Shown one piece after another: positions 16,809 to 25,869 of a stretch of DNA of 56,684 nt. The stretch covers positions 1 through 56,684 of the forward strand of contig NZ_JAAXKY010000030.1 in assembly GCF_012911925.1 (NCBI RefSeq), written 5' to 3'. The DNA is from Pseudonocardia xinjiangensis (GTDB lineage: Bacteria > Actinomycetota > Actinomycetes > Mycobacteriales > Pseudonocardiaceae). Position 1 is the stretch's first letter. The number at the start of each line of letters is the position of its first letter. Both the position numbers and the translations under genes were made by a program. The notes below the pieces were generated by a model. The model was not told the DNA's origin. It saw only the letters and a list, made by a program, of their open reading frames with translations, and did no database searches.

Positions 16809-16815
16809 CGCGGCG

Positions 16816-18213
16816 ATGACGGTCACCGAGACGCCCGACGTCGCCGACGCGACGATGGCCACGAGCCTCCACACCGAGGCGGCACGCCGGCTTGCGACCA
16901 CCACCAAGACCGCCCCTCAGATGCGGGGCATCACCCCGCGCTGGCTCCTGCGGATGCTGCCGTGGCAAGGGGTGAGCGGCGGCGCCTACCGGCTCAACCG
17001 CCGCCTGACGAGCGTCGTCGGCGACGGGCGCGTGACGTTCGCGCAGACCGGCTCCGCCGTCACGGTCATCCCCGCCGAGCTGCGGGAGATCGGGGCGCTG
17101 CGCGGCGTCACGGACGAGTCCACCCTGGCCGGCCTCGCCGGGCTGTTCACGCAGCGGGAGGTGCAGGCCGGGCAGGTCCTCGCCACGGCGGGGCAGCCGG
17201 TCGACGAGCTGGTGCTGGTGGCGCACGGCAAGATCAGAAGGCTCGGCGCCGGCCCCTACGGCGACCCGGCCGTGCTCGGGGTGCTCGCCGACGGTGACAT
17301 CGCCGGTGCGGAGCTGCTCACCGGCCGCGACGCCGTCTGGCCTGCCACGCTCACGGCCGCCACCCGTGGCGTGGTGCTGGTGCTCGGCCGCGCCGCGCTC
17401 GACGGGTACCTCGGCGCCGCGGCCGGCCTGCGCGAGCACCTGGAGCGGAACGCGGCAGCGGCGCCCGCAGCGAACAGGTACGGCGAGGCGCCCGTCGAGA
17501 TCGCGGCCGGCCACACGGGCGAGGCGGTGCTCCCGCGGACGTTCGTCGACTACGAGCTGCAGCCGCGCGAGTACGAGCTGAGCGTCGCGCAGGCGATGCT
17601 GCGGGTCCACACCCGCGTCGCCGACCTCTACAACAAGCCGCAGAACCAGACCGAGCAGCAGCTGCGGCTCACGATCCACGAGCTGCGCGAACGCGAGGAA
17701 CTGGAGCTGCTCACCAACCCCGGCTTCGGGCTGCTGCACAACGTGGCGCTGGCCCAGCGGGTGCAGACCCGCAGCGGGCCACCCGGCCCCGGCGACATGG
17801 ACGAGCTGCTGAGCAGGCGGCGCAGCACGGCGTTCTTCCTCGCGCACCCGAAGGCGATCGCCGCGTTCCACCGCGAGTGCAACCGCCGGGGCGTCTACCC
17901 GGCCCCGGTGCTCGTCGACGGCCGGCTGCACGCCGGGTGGCGCGGCGTGCCGGTGCTGCCGTCGGACAAGATCCCGATCGCCGCCGACGGCACCAGATCG
18001 ATCCTGGAGATGCGGACCGGCGCCGACGACCAGGGCGTCATCGGGCTGCGGCCCGACGAGCTGCCGGACCAGCTGGAGCCGGGCGTCACGGTGCGCTTCA
18101 CCGGCATCGACGAGCGCGCCGTGCTGACCTACCAGGTCAGCGCCTACCACTCGGTGGCGGTGCTGGTGCCGGACGCGCTGGGTGTCCTCGAGAACGTGCA
18201 GCTGGGCCGGTGA
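16816..18213 (+). CDS. Family 2B encapsulin nanocompartment shell protein with cyclic-nucleotide-binding domain
   Basis: This is a 465-residue HK97-fold shell protein that self-assembles into a protein compartment. The N-arm matches the family (SLHTEAARRLATTTKTAPQM, then RGITPRWLLRMLPW). Residues 99-210 are an inserted CRP-like cyclic-nucleotide-binding domain (LAGLFTQREVQAGQVLATAG, DGDIAGAELLTG). The rest is the HK97 core, including DYELQPREYELSVAQAMLRV, YNKPQNQTEQQLRLTIHELR and the C-terminal YHSVAVLVPDALGVLEN. No internal stop or frameshift is seen. The start is ATG 16816. Its stop overlaps the GTG of the polyprenyl synthase (GTGA), so shell and enzyme are coupled. Confidence 0.9.
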   Translation: MTVTETPDVADATMATSLHTEAARRLATTTKTAPQMRGITPRWLLRMLPWQGVSGGAYRLNRRLTSVVGDGRVTFAQTGSAVTVIPAELREIGALRGVTDESTLAGLAGLFTQREVQAGQVLATAGQPVDELVLVAHGKIRRLGAGPYGDPAVLGVLADGDIAGAELLTGRDAVWPATLTAATRGVVLVLGRAALDGYLGAAAGLREHLERNAAAAPAANRYGEAPVEIAAGHTGEAVLPRTFVDYELQPREYELSVAQAMLRVHTRVADLYNKPQNQTEQQLRLTIHELREREELELLTNPGFGLLHNVALAQRVQTRSGPPGPGDMDELLSRRRSTAFFLAHPKAIAAFHRECNRRGVYPAPVLVDGRLHAGWRGVPVLPSDKIPIAADGTRSILEMRTGADDQGVIGLRPDELPDQLEPGVTVRFTGIDERAVLTYQVSAYHSVAVLVPDALGVLENVQLGR

Positions 18214-19301
18214 CCACGGTCGGCTCCGGGGGCGCCGCGACGGAGGACACGGCCGGCCGGTCACCCACCGACACCGGACACCGGCCGGTCGCGGCCGTCC
18301 TCGCGGCGTGCCGCGACACCGTCACGCCCGCCCAGCGCGCCGCGATCGACTCGCTGCCCGGTTCGGTCCGGCACGTCGCGGGCTACCACCTGGGGTGGTG
18401 GGACGCCGACGGAACGCCCGTGCCCGACGGCGGCGGTAAGGCCGTCCGGCCCGCGCTCGCGCTGCTGTCGGCCGGCGTCGCCGGCGCCGGACAGGTCCAG
18501 GACGCCGTGCCGGCCGCGGTCGCCGTCGAGCTGGTGCACGACTTCTCGTTGCTGCACGACGACGTCATGGACCGCGACCCGACCCGCCGCCACCGCCCCA
18601 CGGCGTGGTCCGTGTTCGGCATCGGTCCGGCGATCCTCGCGGGCGACGCGCTGCTGGCGCTGGCGGCCGACGTGCTCGCCGGTAGCGGGCACCCGGCGGC
18701 GGGGCAGGGCGTGCGCATGTTGACCACCACCGTCCAGGAGCTGGTGGAGGGCCAGATGTCCGATCTCGCGTTCGAGCGACGGACCGACGTCGGGCTGGCG
18801 GAGTGCCTCGACATGGCCGAGGCCAAGACGGGCTCCCTGCTGGGTTGTGCGTGCTCGCTCGGCGCGCTGTTCGGCGGCGGGCGCCCGGACGAGGTCGCCC
18901 GCCTGCGGCGCTTCGGGCGCGACATCGGGCTCGCGTTCCAGGTCGTGGACGATCTGCTGGGTATCTGGGGCGATCCGCGGACCACGGGCAAGCCGGCCGG
19001 CAGCGACCTGCGCCGCCGCAAGAAGTCGCTGCCGGTGATCGTCGCCCTCACCTCCGGCCGGCCGGCCGGCCGCGAGCTCGCCGCGCTCTACCGCGGCGAC
19101 GCCGAGCTGTCCGACGCCGACGTGTCGAGGGCGGCCGCGCTCGTCGAGCACGCCGGCGGCCGCGCGTGGTGCCGGACGAAGGCCGACGCGCTCGTGGCGG
19201 ATGCTCTCGACCTGCTCCCGGTCGGCGGGGACGGCACCGAACCGGCGGCCGTCAGCGACCTGCACGAGCTCGCCCGCCTGCTCGTCCGGCGAGACCGCTG
19301 A
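18210..19301 (+). CDS. Polyprenyl synthetase (trans-isoprenyl diphosphate synthase), probable encapsulin-associated
   Basis: This is a 363-residue class I prenyltransferase that condenses isopentenyl diphosphate with an allylic diphosphate. The first aspartate-rich motif is in LLHDDVMDRDPTRR (about residue 116), the second in FQVVDDLLGIWGD (about 246), and KAVRPALALL is the substrate lysine/arginine region. The N-terminal 30 residues are Gly/Ser/Thr-rich and look disordered, as in encapsulin cargo extensions. Product chain length is uncertain; FPP or GPP would fit a terpene locus. It is translationally coupled to the shell gene. Confidence 0.92.
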   Translation: MTTVGSGGAATEDTAGRSPTDTGHRPVAAVLAACRDTVTPAQRAAIDSLPGSVRHVAGYHLGWWDADGTPVPDGGGKAVRPALALLSAGVAGAGQVQDAVPAAVAVELVHDFSLLHDDVMDRDPTRRHRPTAWSVFGIGPAILAGDALLALAADVLAGSGHPAAGQGVRMLTTTVQELVEGQMSDLAFERRTDVGLAECLDMAEAKTGSLLGCACSLGALFGGGRPDEVARLRRFGRDIGLAFQVVDDLLGIWGDPRTTGKPAGSDLRRRKKSLPVIVALTSGRPAGRELAALYRGDAELSDADVSRAAALVEHAGGRAWCRTKADALVADALDLLPVGGDGTEPAAVSDLHELARLLVRRDR

Positions 19302-19391
19302 AGGGGATGCTCGGGCCAGTGTCGTTCGCGGGAAGGTCGGGTATGTGCTCGACGAGCAGCGCTTCGGTCGCTGTCGGCGGGAGGACATGCG

Positions 19392-20225
19392 GTGACCTGG
19401 ACATTGTCCGAGGAGTTCGAGACTGATGGCGGAGTCATCCGGTGGGCACGGCTCGGCGACGGGCCGGATCCGATCGTCCTGGTGCACGGCACGCCCTACT
19501 CCTCGTTTCTCTGGCGAGACATCGCACCGGCACTCGCCCTGGAGCGCACCGTCTTCGTCTTCGACCATCTCGGCTACGGGCAGTCCGACCGGAAAGAGGG
19601 CCAGGACCTCACGCTGGCCACGCAGGCTCGCCGATTCGTGGAGCTGCTCGCCCACTGGGAGCTGAGCGCCCCCAGCGTCGTCGCCAACGACATCGGCGGC
19701 GCCATCGTCCTGCGCGCCCTGCTCCTCGACGGGGCCGCGTACCGCGACCTCACCATCTTCGACGCGGTCAGCGGCGGGGCGTGGGAACGGGGTCTGTTCG
19801 CGCTCATCCGCACCCACCCCGAGGTCTTCGACGAGCTCCCCGGCTACGCGCACGAGTCCCTCGTCACCAGCCACCTCGACAACGCGACCCACCTGGGGTT
19901 CCGTCCGGAGGTGCTCAAGGCCCACCTCGCCCCCTGGCTCGGGCCGGAAGGACAAGCGGCGTACTACCGGCAGTACCGCCAGCTCTCCGAGTCCGACACG
20001 AAACCCTATGAGGCCAAGCTCGCCGAGATCGCCGTGCCGGTGAAGCTGCTCTGGGGGCGCGAGGACCGCATCCTGCCCCCGGAGTACGGCACCTGGTTGC
20101 AGGAACGGATCCTCCACGCCGAGTTGCACTGGATCGACGATGCGGGCCACCTTCTGCAGGAGGACGCGCCCGCGCAGCTGCTCTCGCACCTGCTCGCCGG
20201 CTTCACCTCCGGACACGGCGAATGA
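19392..20225 (+). CDS. Alpha/beta hydrolase, haloalkane-dehalogenase-like (Asp nucleophile)
   Basis: This 277-residue alpha/beta hydrolase has the oxyanion motif HGTPYSSFLWRD, the nucleophile elbow VVANDIGGAIV with aspartate instead of serine, an acid in LLWGREDRILPP and the catalytic histidine in DDAGHLLQED. An Asp nucleophile is typical of haloalkane dehalogenases, haloacetate dehalogenases and epoxide hydrolases. Substrate is unknown. The GTG start at 19392 is preceded by GGGAGGA. A 90-bp gap with the palindrome TGCTCGACGAGCA (19346-19358) separates it from the encapsulin operon, so it is probably independent. Confidence 0.88.
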   Translation: MTWTLSEEFETDGGVIRWARLGDGPDPIVLVHGTPYSSFLWRDIAPALALERTVFVFDHLGYGQSDRKEGQDLTLATQARRFVELLAHWELSAPSVVANDIGGAIVLRALLLDGAAYRDLTIFDAVSGGAWERGLFALIRTHPEVFDELPGYAHESLVTSHLDNATHLGFRPEVLKAHLAPWLGPEGQAAYYRQYRQLSESDTKPYEAKLAEIAVPVKLLWGREDRILPPEYGTWLQERILHAELHWIDDAGHLLQEDAPAQLLSHLLAGFTSGHGE

Positions 20226-20250
20226 GGCGAGTGGTCCGGATTCCCGTTCG

Positions 20251-21267
20251 TCAGAGCTGGATGTCGAACAGCTGCCGCGCGTTGCCGGCGGTGAACTTCT
20301 GCCGGTCCTCATCGCTCGCGAACTCGCCCAGGAACTGCGACAGGTCCGCCGCGGTCGGGTGCTGGAACGGGTAGTCGGTCGAGAACAGGAGCCGATCGAT
20401 CGTGGTGACCTCGAGCGCGTGATGCAGGAGCGCGGGACTGAGCATGCCCGAGCACGTGAGGTGGATGTTCGATCGGATGGTGTCCGACACCGATCGCTGC
20501 AGCCCCGCGATGCGAGCCAGGCTGTTCGTCCGGTCGGACCAGAAGGGCAGGAGCTCGCCCCAGTGTCCGAGCACGATCTGCAGGTCGGGGTGACGGTCGA
20601 ACGTGCCGCGGACGATCAGGCGCAGCGCCGCGACCGCCGCCTCGAGGTGCCACCCCCACCCGAACGTCGCGAGGCCGAGCTCGGTCATCTCGTCGAATCC
20701 GGAGTACGCGGCCTCGCGGACCGCGCGCGGTGGGATCTGGGGGTGGATGAAGATCGGCAGGCGGAGCGCCGCGGCGGCTGCGAACAGGTCGTCGTAACGG
20801 GGGTCGTCGAGTGCCGTCGCACCCGTACGGCCGTAGACCATGGCACCGACGAGCCCGAGCCCGGCCGCCCGCTCGAGCTCTCCGACGACGGCGCCCGGGT
20901 CGGCCATCGGCAGCGTGGCCATGGCGCGCAGGCGCGACGGGTGGCGCCGGACCGCCTCTGCCGCGATGTCGTTCGCTCTCCGGCTGAGCGCGACCGCGTC
21001 GGCAGGACGCAGCGGGCCCGTCGCCGGCGGAGCGAGGGAGATGACCTGGACGTCGATGCCCTGCTCGCCCATCGCTGCGATCCGGGCGTCGCCGATGTCC
21101 TCGAGCCGGACGCGGGCGTCGCCCAGCCCGTTGAGCGCCAGGCTGTCGTCCCGCTGCTCCTCCGGGAGGCCGTCGAGCGCCGCCGTCAGCTCCGGCGTGG
21201 TCCAGTGCTCCTCGATCGCGATAACGGTGATGACCGACCCCTTGCTCGCTGAACATCCGTCCAGCAC
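20251..21267 (-). CDS. Amidohydrolase-fold metal-dependent decarboxylase/hydrolase
   Basis: This is a TIM-barrel amidohydrolase 2 family protein of about 330 residues. VIAIEEHWTTPE carries the EEH signature seen in gamma-resorcylate and dihydroxybenzoate decarboxylases, not the hydrolase HxH. LPIFIHPQIP, IVLGHWGELLPF and LLFSTDYPFQHP supply the other ligands. A non-oxidative aromatic decarboxylase is the best guess. The only legal upstream start in frame is GTG 21267, with no ribosome-binding site. Family members usually start near residue 12, where the codon is ATC preceded by AAGGGG, an oddity worth noting. Confidence 0.85.
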   Translation of the reverse strand: MLDGCSASKGSVITVIAIEEHWTTPELTAALDGLPEEQRDDSLALNGLGDARVRLEDIGDARIAAMGEQGIDVQVISLAPPATGPLRPADAVALSRRANDIAAEAVRRHPSRLRAMATLPMADPGAVVGELERAAGLGLVGAMVYGRTGATALDDPRYDDLFAAAAALRLPIFIHPQIPPRAVREAAYSGFDEMTELGLATFGWGWHLEAAVAALRLIVRGTFDRHPDLQIVLGHWGELLPFWSDRTNSLARIAGLQRSVSDTIRSNIHLTCSGMLSPALLHHALEVTTIDRLLFSTDYPFQHPTAADLSQFLGEFASDEDRQKFTAGNARQLFDIQL

Positions 21268-21344
21268 AACACTAGCCGCGAGCGCAAATCATCTGCACCC
21301 CGTCATTGTCCCCACTCGTCCGCTCACAGTGCCGGCACGTGGTC

Positions 21345-21357
21345 GTCGAAATTCGAC
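21345..21357. promoter_or_regulatory. Palindrome GTCGAA-A-TTCGAC
   Basis: This perfect 6+6 bp palindrome with one central base lies in the divergent gap between the amidohydrolase and DUF4142 genes. It is a plausible repressor site for either gene, with no known regulator assigned. Confidence 0.35.
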
Positions 21358-21459
21358 ACAACGGACGAGGCTCACCAATGGCCGCCCCGCGTCCGGAACA
21401 ATCACGAACAACCACTCCGGCAAGATCACGATCCGCGTTTCGAGGACTAGGATTCCGAC

Positions 21460-21963
21460 ATGATCACAACCGTTATTGCCGCCGGGCTGGCTGTCGCATC
21501 TGCCCTGGGTATCGCCGGTTCGCCGAATGATGTCTCCCCTGCCGATCGCGGCTTCATCGCGATGGTCGGCCAGGGTGGCCTGTTCGAGGTGATGGCCGGC
21601 CAGGCGGCCGCCGACCAGGGAGGCAGTCAGGACATCCGGGACCAGGGCGTGACCGAGGCCCATGATCATCTACTTGTCGGCGACAAGCTCACATCCATCG
21701 CCGCGGACGCCGGAATCCGGACCGGCGACAGACTGAACACGCAATTCCAGAAGGAGCTGACCGGGCTCAAGGCCTTGTCCGGGCCGGCCTTCGATGCCGC
21801 CTACCTGAGCGACATGAAGGCGATCCACGCCAAGGACGGAGCAGCCTTCGCCAAGGAGGCCGAGTCCAGTTCGAACCCGAAGCTGAAGGCTTTCGCCGCT
21901 GAGACCCACCGCATCGTCGAGCGGCATATCGGCGAGCTGAATGCGGTTGGTCCCGAGAAGTAG
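21460..21963 (+). CDS. DUF4142 domain protein, probably exported
   Basis: This 167-residue protein has a short hydrophobic N-terminus (ITTVIAAGLAVASALGIAGS) that looks like a signal peptide, followed by a ferritin-like four-helix domain of the DUF4142 type: FIAMVGQGGLFEVMAGQAAA, DIRDQGVTEAHDHLLVGDKL and KAFAAETHRIVERHIGEL. Function is unknown. DUF4142 proteins are often outer-layer or periplasmic stress proteins. It stands alone, convergent with the MFS gene. Confidence 0.85.
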   Translation: MITTVIAAGLAVASALGIAGSPNDVSPADRGFIAMVGQGGLFEVMAGQAAADQGGSQDIRDQGVTEAHDHLLVGDKLTSIAADAGIRTGDRLNTQFQKELTGLKALSGPAFDAAYLSDMKAIHAKDGAAFAKEAESSSNPKLKAFAAETHRIVERHIGELNAVGPEK

Positions 21964-22004
21964 GCCGTCGCCTCTCCGCGATTCCCTTTCTCCGCAGCCG
22001 CCTC

Positions 22005-23288
22005 CTACGTCTCGGACTCGACCGGGACGGAGGAGGCGGCCGGCCCGGTGCCCCCGGCCGCGGCGGTCGGCATGCGCAACTGCCGGGCGTTCCGGCTGGC
22101 CAGCAGGGTGAGGCCGACCGCCAGCATCGGTACGGCGGCCATCGCAAAACCCCACCGGACGTCGATCGCGACCACCACGCCCATCAGCGCCAGCGACAGC
22201 GGCTCGAGCACCACCCGCGGCGCGTTGAGGATGCTGTTCACCCGGCCGAGCAGCTCGCCCGGCGTCCGGGTCTGGACGAACGTGGGCAGCGCGACGTCGG
22301 TGGAGTAGGCGACACCGATGCCGAGCACCACCAGCAGGGCGGCGGCGGCCCACGGGTTCGGCAGGAAGCCCAGTCCGGCGAAAGCGGCCCCCTCGCACAG
22401 GGTCACGCCGATGATCAGAATGCCCCAGCGGGCAGGGAGCCCGGTGATGCCGGCCCCCACCGTGCCGAGGAGCTGCCCGAGGCCCCAGGCGGACAGCAGC
22501 AGGCCGAGCGCCAGCGCACCCTGCGGGAAGGTACCGGCCAGCGCCGGCAGGCCCACCGCGAACAGCCCGCTGTAGCTCAGCGTCGCCGCGCTGATCAGCA
22601 GCAACACGACCCGGATCTCCCAGCTCCGCCCGGCGTACCGGAACCCGGAGACGATCTCGTCCCGGATCGCCGTCACCGACGTCGCCGCCTCGGCCGGGTC
22701 GCGCGGCGCACGCGGTGCGGCCCGCAGCGTCGCCGCCGCCACGAAGAAGGTGACGGCGTTGAGCAGGAACACCAGCGCCGGGCCGGCCCCGGCGACCGCG
22801 AGGCCACCCAGCACCGGACCGGCCAGCCGCGCCACCTGCTCGGCCAGGCCGACCAGCGCGTTGGCCCGCGGCAGGTCGCGCGCGGCCACCAGGGACGGCA
22901 GGATGCTCCCGCTGGCCGGCCAGAAGAACGCCTCGGCCGCGCCCATCACGGCGGCGAGCAGCAACAGCTGCCAGACCGCCACGTCGCCGATCGCGGCGAC
23001 GAGGCCCAGCGCGCCCACCGCGGCCCCGCGGGTCAGGTGCGACACCAGCATCACCGTGCGCGGCGAGAACCGGTCGGTGATGGCGCCGCCGAGCAGCATC
23101 AGCACAGCCCGCGGGATCGCCTGCGCCAGCATCGCCCCGGCCAGGGCCACGGGCGAACCGGTCACCTGCAGCACCAGCCAGATGAAGGCGACGTCGAAGG
23201 CGCAGTCGCCGAGCATCGACAGACCCTCGCCGCCCCAGACCCACCGGAAAGCGCGGGAGCGCAGCGGGGCGACGATCCGCTCGCGCAT
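22005..23288 (-). CDS. MFS transporter (multidrug/siderophore exporter-like)
   Basis: This is a 12-helix major facilitator of about 427 residues of the MFS_3/EntS-like type. It shows RSRAFRWVWGGEGLSMLGD at the start, GGAITDRFSPRTVM as the loop 2-3 motif, FFWPASGSILPSLV, and a second half ending in LASRNARQLR. Substrate cannot be predicted. ATG 23288 with a GGGGGA ribosome-binding site is preferred over the upstream start at 23339. Confidence 0.9.
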   Translation of the reverse strand: MRERIVAPLRSRAFRWVWGGEGLSMLGDCAFDVAFIWLVLQVTGSPVALAGAMLAQAIPRAVLMLLGGAITDRFSPRTVMLVSHLTRGAAVGALGLVAAIGDVAVWQLLLLAAVMGAAEAFFWPASGSILPSLVAARDLPRANALVGLAEQVARLAGPVLGGLAVAGAGPALVFLLNAVTFFVAAATLRAAPRAPRDPAEAATSVTAIRDEIVSGFRYAGRSWEIRVVLLLISAATLSYSGLFAVGLPALAGTFPQGALALGLLLSAWGLGQLLGTVGAGITGLPARWGILIIGVTLCEGAAFAGLGFLPNPWAAAALLVVLGIGVAYSTDVALPTFVQTRTPGELLGRVNSILNAPRVVLEPLSLALMGVVVAIDVRWGFAMAAVPMLAVGLTLLASRNARQLRMPTAAAGGTGPAASSVPVESET

Positions 23289-23427
23289 CAGCAGTCCCCC
23301 ACCCGGGCCCCGGCGACCGTGCTCACGCCGCACCCACACGGCTCGGGCGCGGTATCCGCCGGACCATCCGCACCTGTGATCGGATCAATTCGGAGAGCGA
23401 GCGTCCCAGGCGCACCCCCGACCGGCA

Positions 23428-23457
23428 ACCGACATTGCAGGGACCGACATCGCAGGG
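23428..23457. repeat. Tandem 15-bp repeat in promoter gap
   Basis: ACCGACATTGCAGGG (23428-23442) is followed directly by ACCGACATCGCAGGG (23443-23457), one mismatch. It lies in the 293-bp divergent gap between the MFS and acyl-CoA-dehydrogenase-like genes and may be a pair of direct regulator sites. Confidence 0.45.
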
Positions 23458-23581
23458 TCGTGCCGTCAAAGGTGTACGGACTCGTATGAACCGGGGCAGC
23501 TCACGCATGGTCCCGTGCCCCCGGCTGCTGGTTTGGTCGAGATCGTGATCGCTCACGACCTGTTCTTTCTGAAGGAGAATC

Positions 23582-24760
23582 GTGTCGACTGACCTGCATG
23601 CCACCCAGGCCGCGGACACCGCTGATCCGTGGGAGCCGGCCCGGAGGGCTCGCGCGGTCCTCGCCGCGAACGCGGCGGCCACGGAGGAGCGCGGCAGACC
23701 CACGACGGAGAGCCTCGCCGCGGCGCGCGGGGTGGGCGCGTTCGCCGTGACCACCCCGGCCCGGTTCGGCGGGCTCGATGCCGACAACCGCACGATGGTG
23801 CGGGTGTTCGCGGAGCTGGGCGCCGGGTGCCCGTCGACGTCGTGGCTCGCGGCCGTGTCGGCGACCGCCAAATCGATGTTCACCGACTGGATGACCGCGG
23901 ACGCCCAGAAGGCCTTCTACACCGATCCGCACGTGTCGATCAGCGGCACCGCCAAACCCGCCGGGCACGCCCGGACGGTCCCCGGCGGAACCCGTATCAC
24001 CGGACGCTGGCCCTACGCCTCGGGCTGCCTGGACTCCCCCTGGACGATGGTGGGAGCAGCCGTGCTCGACGACGAGCCGGCCGGCCGGCCCCACCTGGTG
24101 CTGCTGCCCACCGACGAACTGACGATCGAACGCACCTGGGACGGGGTCACCGGCCTGCGGGGCACGGGCAGCCACACCCTCGTGGCCGACGACGTGTTCG
24201 TGCCGGACGCCTTCCTGATGGCCCCACCCCGAGGTCCGGACGGCACACCGCTCCCGCCTCCTGAGGCGCGCCGGGCGCAGGTCGCGCTGCACACCGTCTC
24301 CCCGCTGCTCGGCGCGGCGATGGGGGCGCTCGGTGTGGTCGAGCCCGTCATGACGGCCGACCGTCCGGTGTTCGGCACCGCCTACCGGCGCCGGACCGAG
24401 TCGCCGTCGGCACGCCGGATCTTCGCCGACGCCGCCCACCTCGTCCGCACCGCGGAACAACGCACGCTCGGCGTGGCCGACGTGCTGGACACCGCCGAGC
24501 GGGGCCACCCCGTCTCGCGCGTCGAGTTCGCCCACGCCCGGATGCAGCTGATGGCCGCGGTGCAGGACTGCCGGCTGGCGGTGGATAAGCTCCTCGACCT
24601 GAACGGCTCCAGCGCTTTCGCCCCGGGGTACCCGCTGGGCCGGTTCTGGCGCGATCTCGCGGTCGGCACCCGGCACGCCGCGGTCAGCCCCTGGGTGGCC
24701 GCCGACGACTACAGCCGTGTCCTCACCGACGACCGCGAGGACCCGACCACCGGACACTGA
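23582..24760 (+). CDS. Acyl-CoA dehydrogenase-fold flavin monooxygenase-like protein
   Basis: This is a 392-residue acyl-CoA-dehydrogenase-fold flavoprotein. The N-terminal helical domain (ESLAAARGVGAFAVTTPARF), central beta-domain (GGTRITGRWPYASGC, GVTGLRGTGSHTLVADDVFV) and C-terminal helices resemble group D two-component monooxygenases such as HsaA/HpaB-like hydroxylases. GSWPYASG-type sequence supports a reduced-flavin oxygenase over a CoA dehydrogenase. A flavin reductase is not adjacent. The GTG start at 23582 has an ideal AAGGAGA ribosome-binding site. Substrate is unknown. Confidence 0.85.
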   Translation: MSTDLHATQAADTADPWEPARRARAVLAANAAATEERGRPTTESLAAARGVGAFAVTTPARFGGLDADNRTMVRVFAELGAGCPSTSWLAAVSATAKSMFTDWMTADAQKAFYTDPHVSISGTAKPAGHARTVPGGTRITGRWPYASGCLDSPWTMVGAAVLDDEPAGRPHLVLLPTDELTIERTWDGVTGLRGTGSHTLVADDVFVPDAFLMAPPRGPDGTPLPPPEARRAQVALHTVSPLLGAAMGALGVVEPVMTADRPVFGTAYRRRTESPSARRIFADAAHLVRTAEQRTLGVADVLDTAERGHPVSRVEFAHARMQLMAAVQDCRLAVDKLLDLNGSSAFAPGYPLGRFWRDLAVGTRHAAVSPWVAADDYSRVLTDDREDPTTGH

Positions 24761-24830
24761 CGCCTCGCAGCACGCCGGGGATGTCGATGGACAGCATCCA
24801 GGATGTGTTTGTCATCCGGCGCTCCAGGCT

Positions 24831-25733
24831 TCAGGCCAGTGCCGGGATGATCTCCTCGGCGATCAGGTCCAGGTGTTCGGGCTGGTCGTACAGCGGGGTG
24901 AACAGGATGAGCTCGGCGCCGGCCTCGATCACCTGGCGCACCGCGCGCACGCAGTCCTCCGGAGTACCGGCGATCGCGGCCGCTTCGACGGCGGGCGACA
25001 GGCCGCCGTACACCGCCGTCAGCTCGGCGTTGACCCGCTCCCGCGCCCGGCCGGCGTCGGCGTCGATGGCGATGTAGACGCGCTTGGCGATCTCGAAGTC
25101 CGGCCGTTCGGTCTGCGACCGGACGGACCGCACCTGGTCGGCGAACGTCACCGTCGGGACCGAGCCCGCACCGAAGAACCCGGTGCCCAGCTCGACGGCC
25201 CGCCGCAGCGCCGTGGGCCCGCTGCCGCCGAACCACAGCGGCGGGTGCGGCTTCTGGAACGGCCGGGGCGAGATGGTCGCGCCGGAGAGCTGCCAGAACT
25301 CGCCGTCGTGCTCGACGCCCTCCTCCGTCCAGAGCTGCTTGATCAGCTGGACGCCCTCGGTGAACCGGGCCAGGTACCGGTCGGGCCGCATGCCGAACGC
25401 CGCGTACGGCCGGTTCTTCCCACCCGAGCCGACCCCGACTTCCAGCCGTCCCCGGGACAGCTGGTCCAGGCTGCTCGTGCTCTTCGCCAGCTGCGCCGGA
25501 ATGTGTTGCGTGGACACGAACACGGTGCAGCCCAGCCGGAGCGTGTCGGTGCACGCGGCGGCGAAGGTCATCACCTCCATCGGGCTGAGCAGCGGACGCG
25601 TGCCGAACACGGCCTCCTGCGTCCACGCGCTGTGAAACCCGGCCTCCTCCGCACGCACCAGGTACTCCCGGAAGGCACCCGGGTCGAACGAGCCATCCGA
25701 GTAGAATTGCGGAATCGCGATCGCATATCTCAC
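24831..25733 (-). CDS. LLM-class flavin-dependent oxidoreductase
   Basis: This 300-residue luciferase-like monooxygenase/F420 oxidoreductase begins MRYAIAIPQFYSDGSFDPGA. It shows FHSAWTQEAVFG, RGRLEVGVGSGGKN, RPFQKPHPPLWFGGSGPTAL and a C-terminal GTPEDCVRAVRQVIEAGAEL. Probably cytoplasmic, using FMN or F420. It converges on the flavin monooxygenase-like gene, but no cotranscription is possible. Substrate is unknown. Confidence 0.9.
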   Translation of the reverse strand: MRYAIAIPQFYSDGSFDPGAFREYLVRAEEAGFHSAWTQEAVFGTRPLLSPMEVMTFAAACTDTLRLGCTVFVSTQHIPAQLAKSTSSLDQLSRGRLEVGVGSGGKNRPYAAFGMRPDRYLARFTEGVQLIKQLWTEEGVEHDGEFWQLSGATISPRPFQKPHPPLWFGGSGPTALRRAVELGTGFFGAGSVPTVTFADQVRSVRSQTERPDFEIAKRVYIAIDADAGRARERVNAELTAVYGGLSPAVEAAAIAGTPEDCVRAVRQVIEAGAELILFTPLYDQPEHLDLIAEEIIPALA

Positions 25734-25869
25734 AACGCCATCCTATCGATTCTGATCGCATTCCTCTTTGGGCGAGGATCGTCGCGGTCGGCACTCCCGG
25801 CACCACGGCCGGGCGGTGTCCCGGTGGGCATCAACTTCGCCCCGCACCGGACCACGTCGGAGGTGTCCG

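Noticed and set aside
18261..20312. Antisense frame of 683 codons opposite the prenyl synthase and hydrolase
   Set aside because: Arg/Gly/Ala-rich composition without domains, and it overlaps genes with clear motifs. Long antisense frames are expected at this G+C content.
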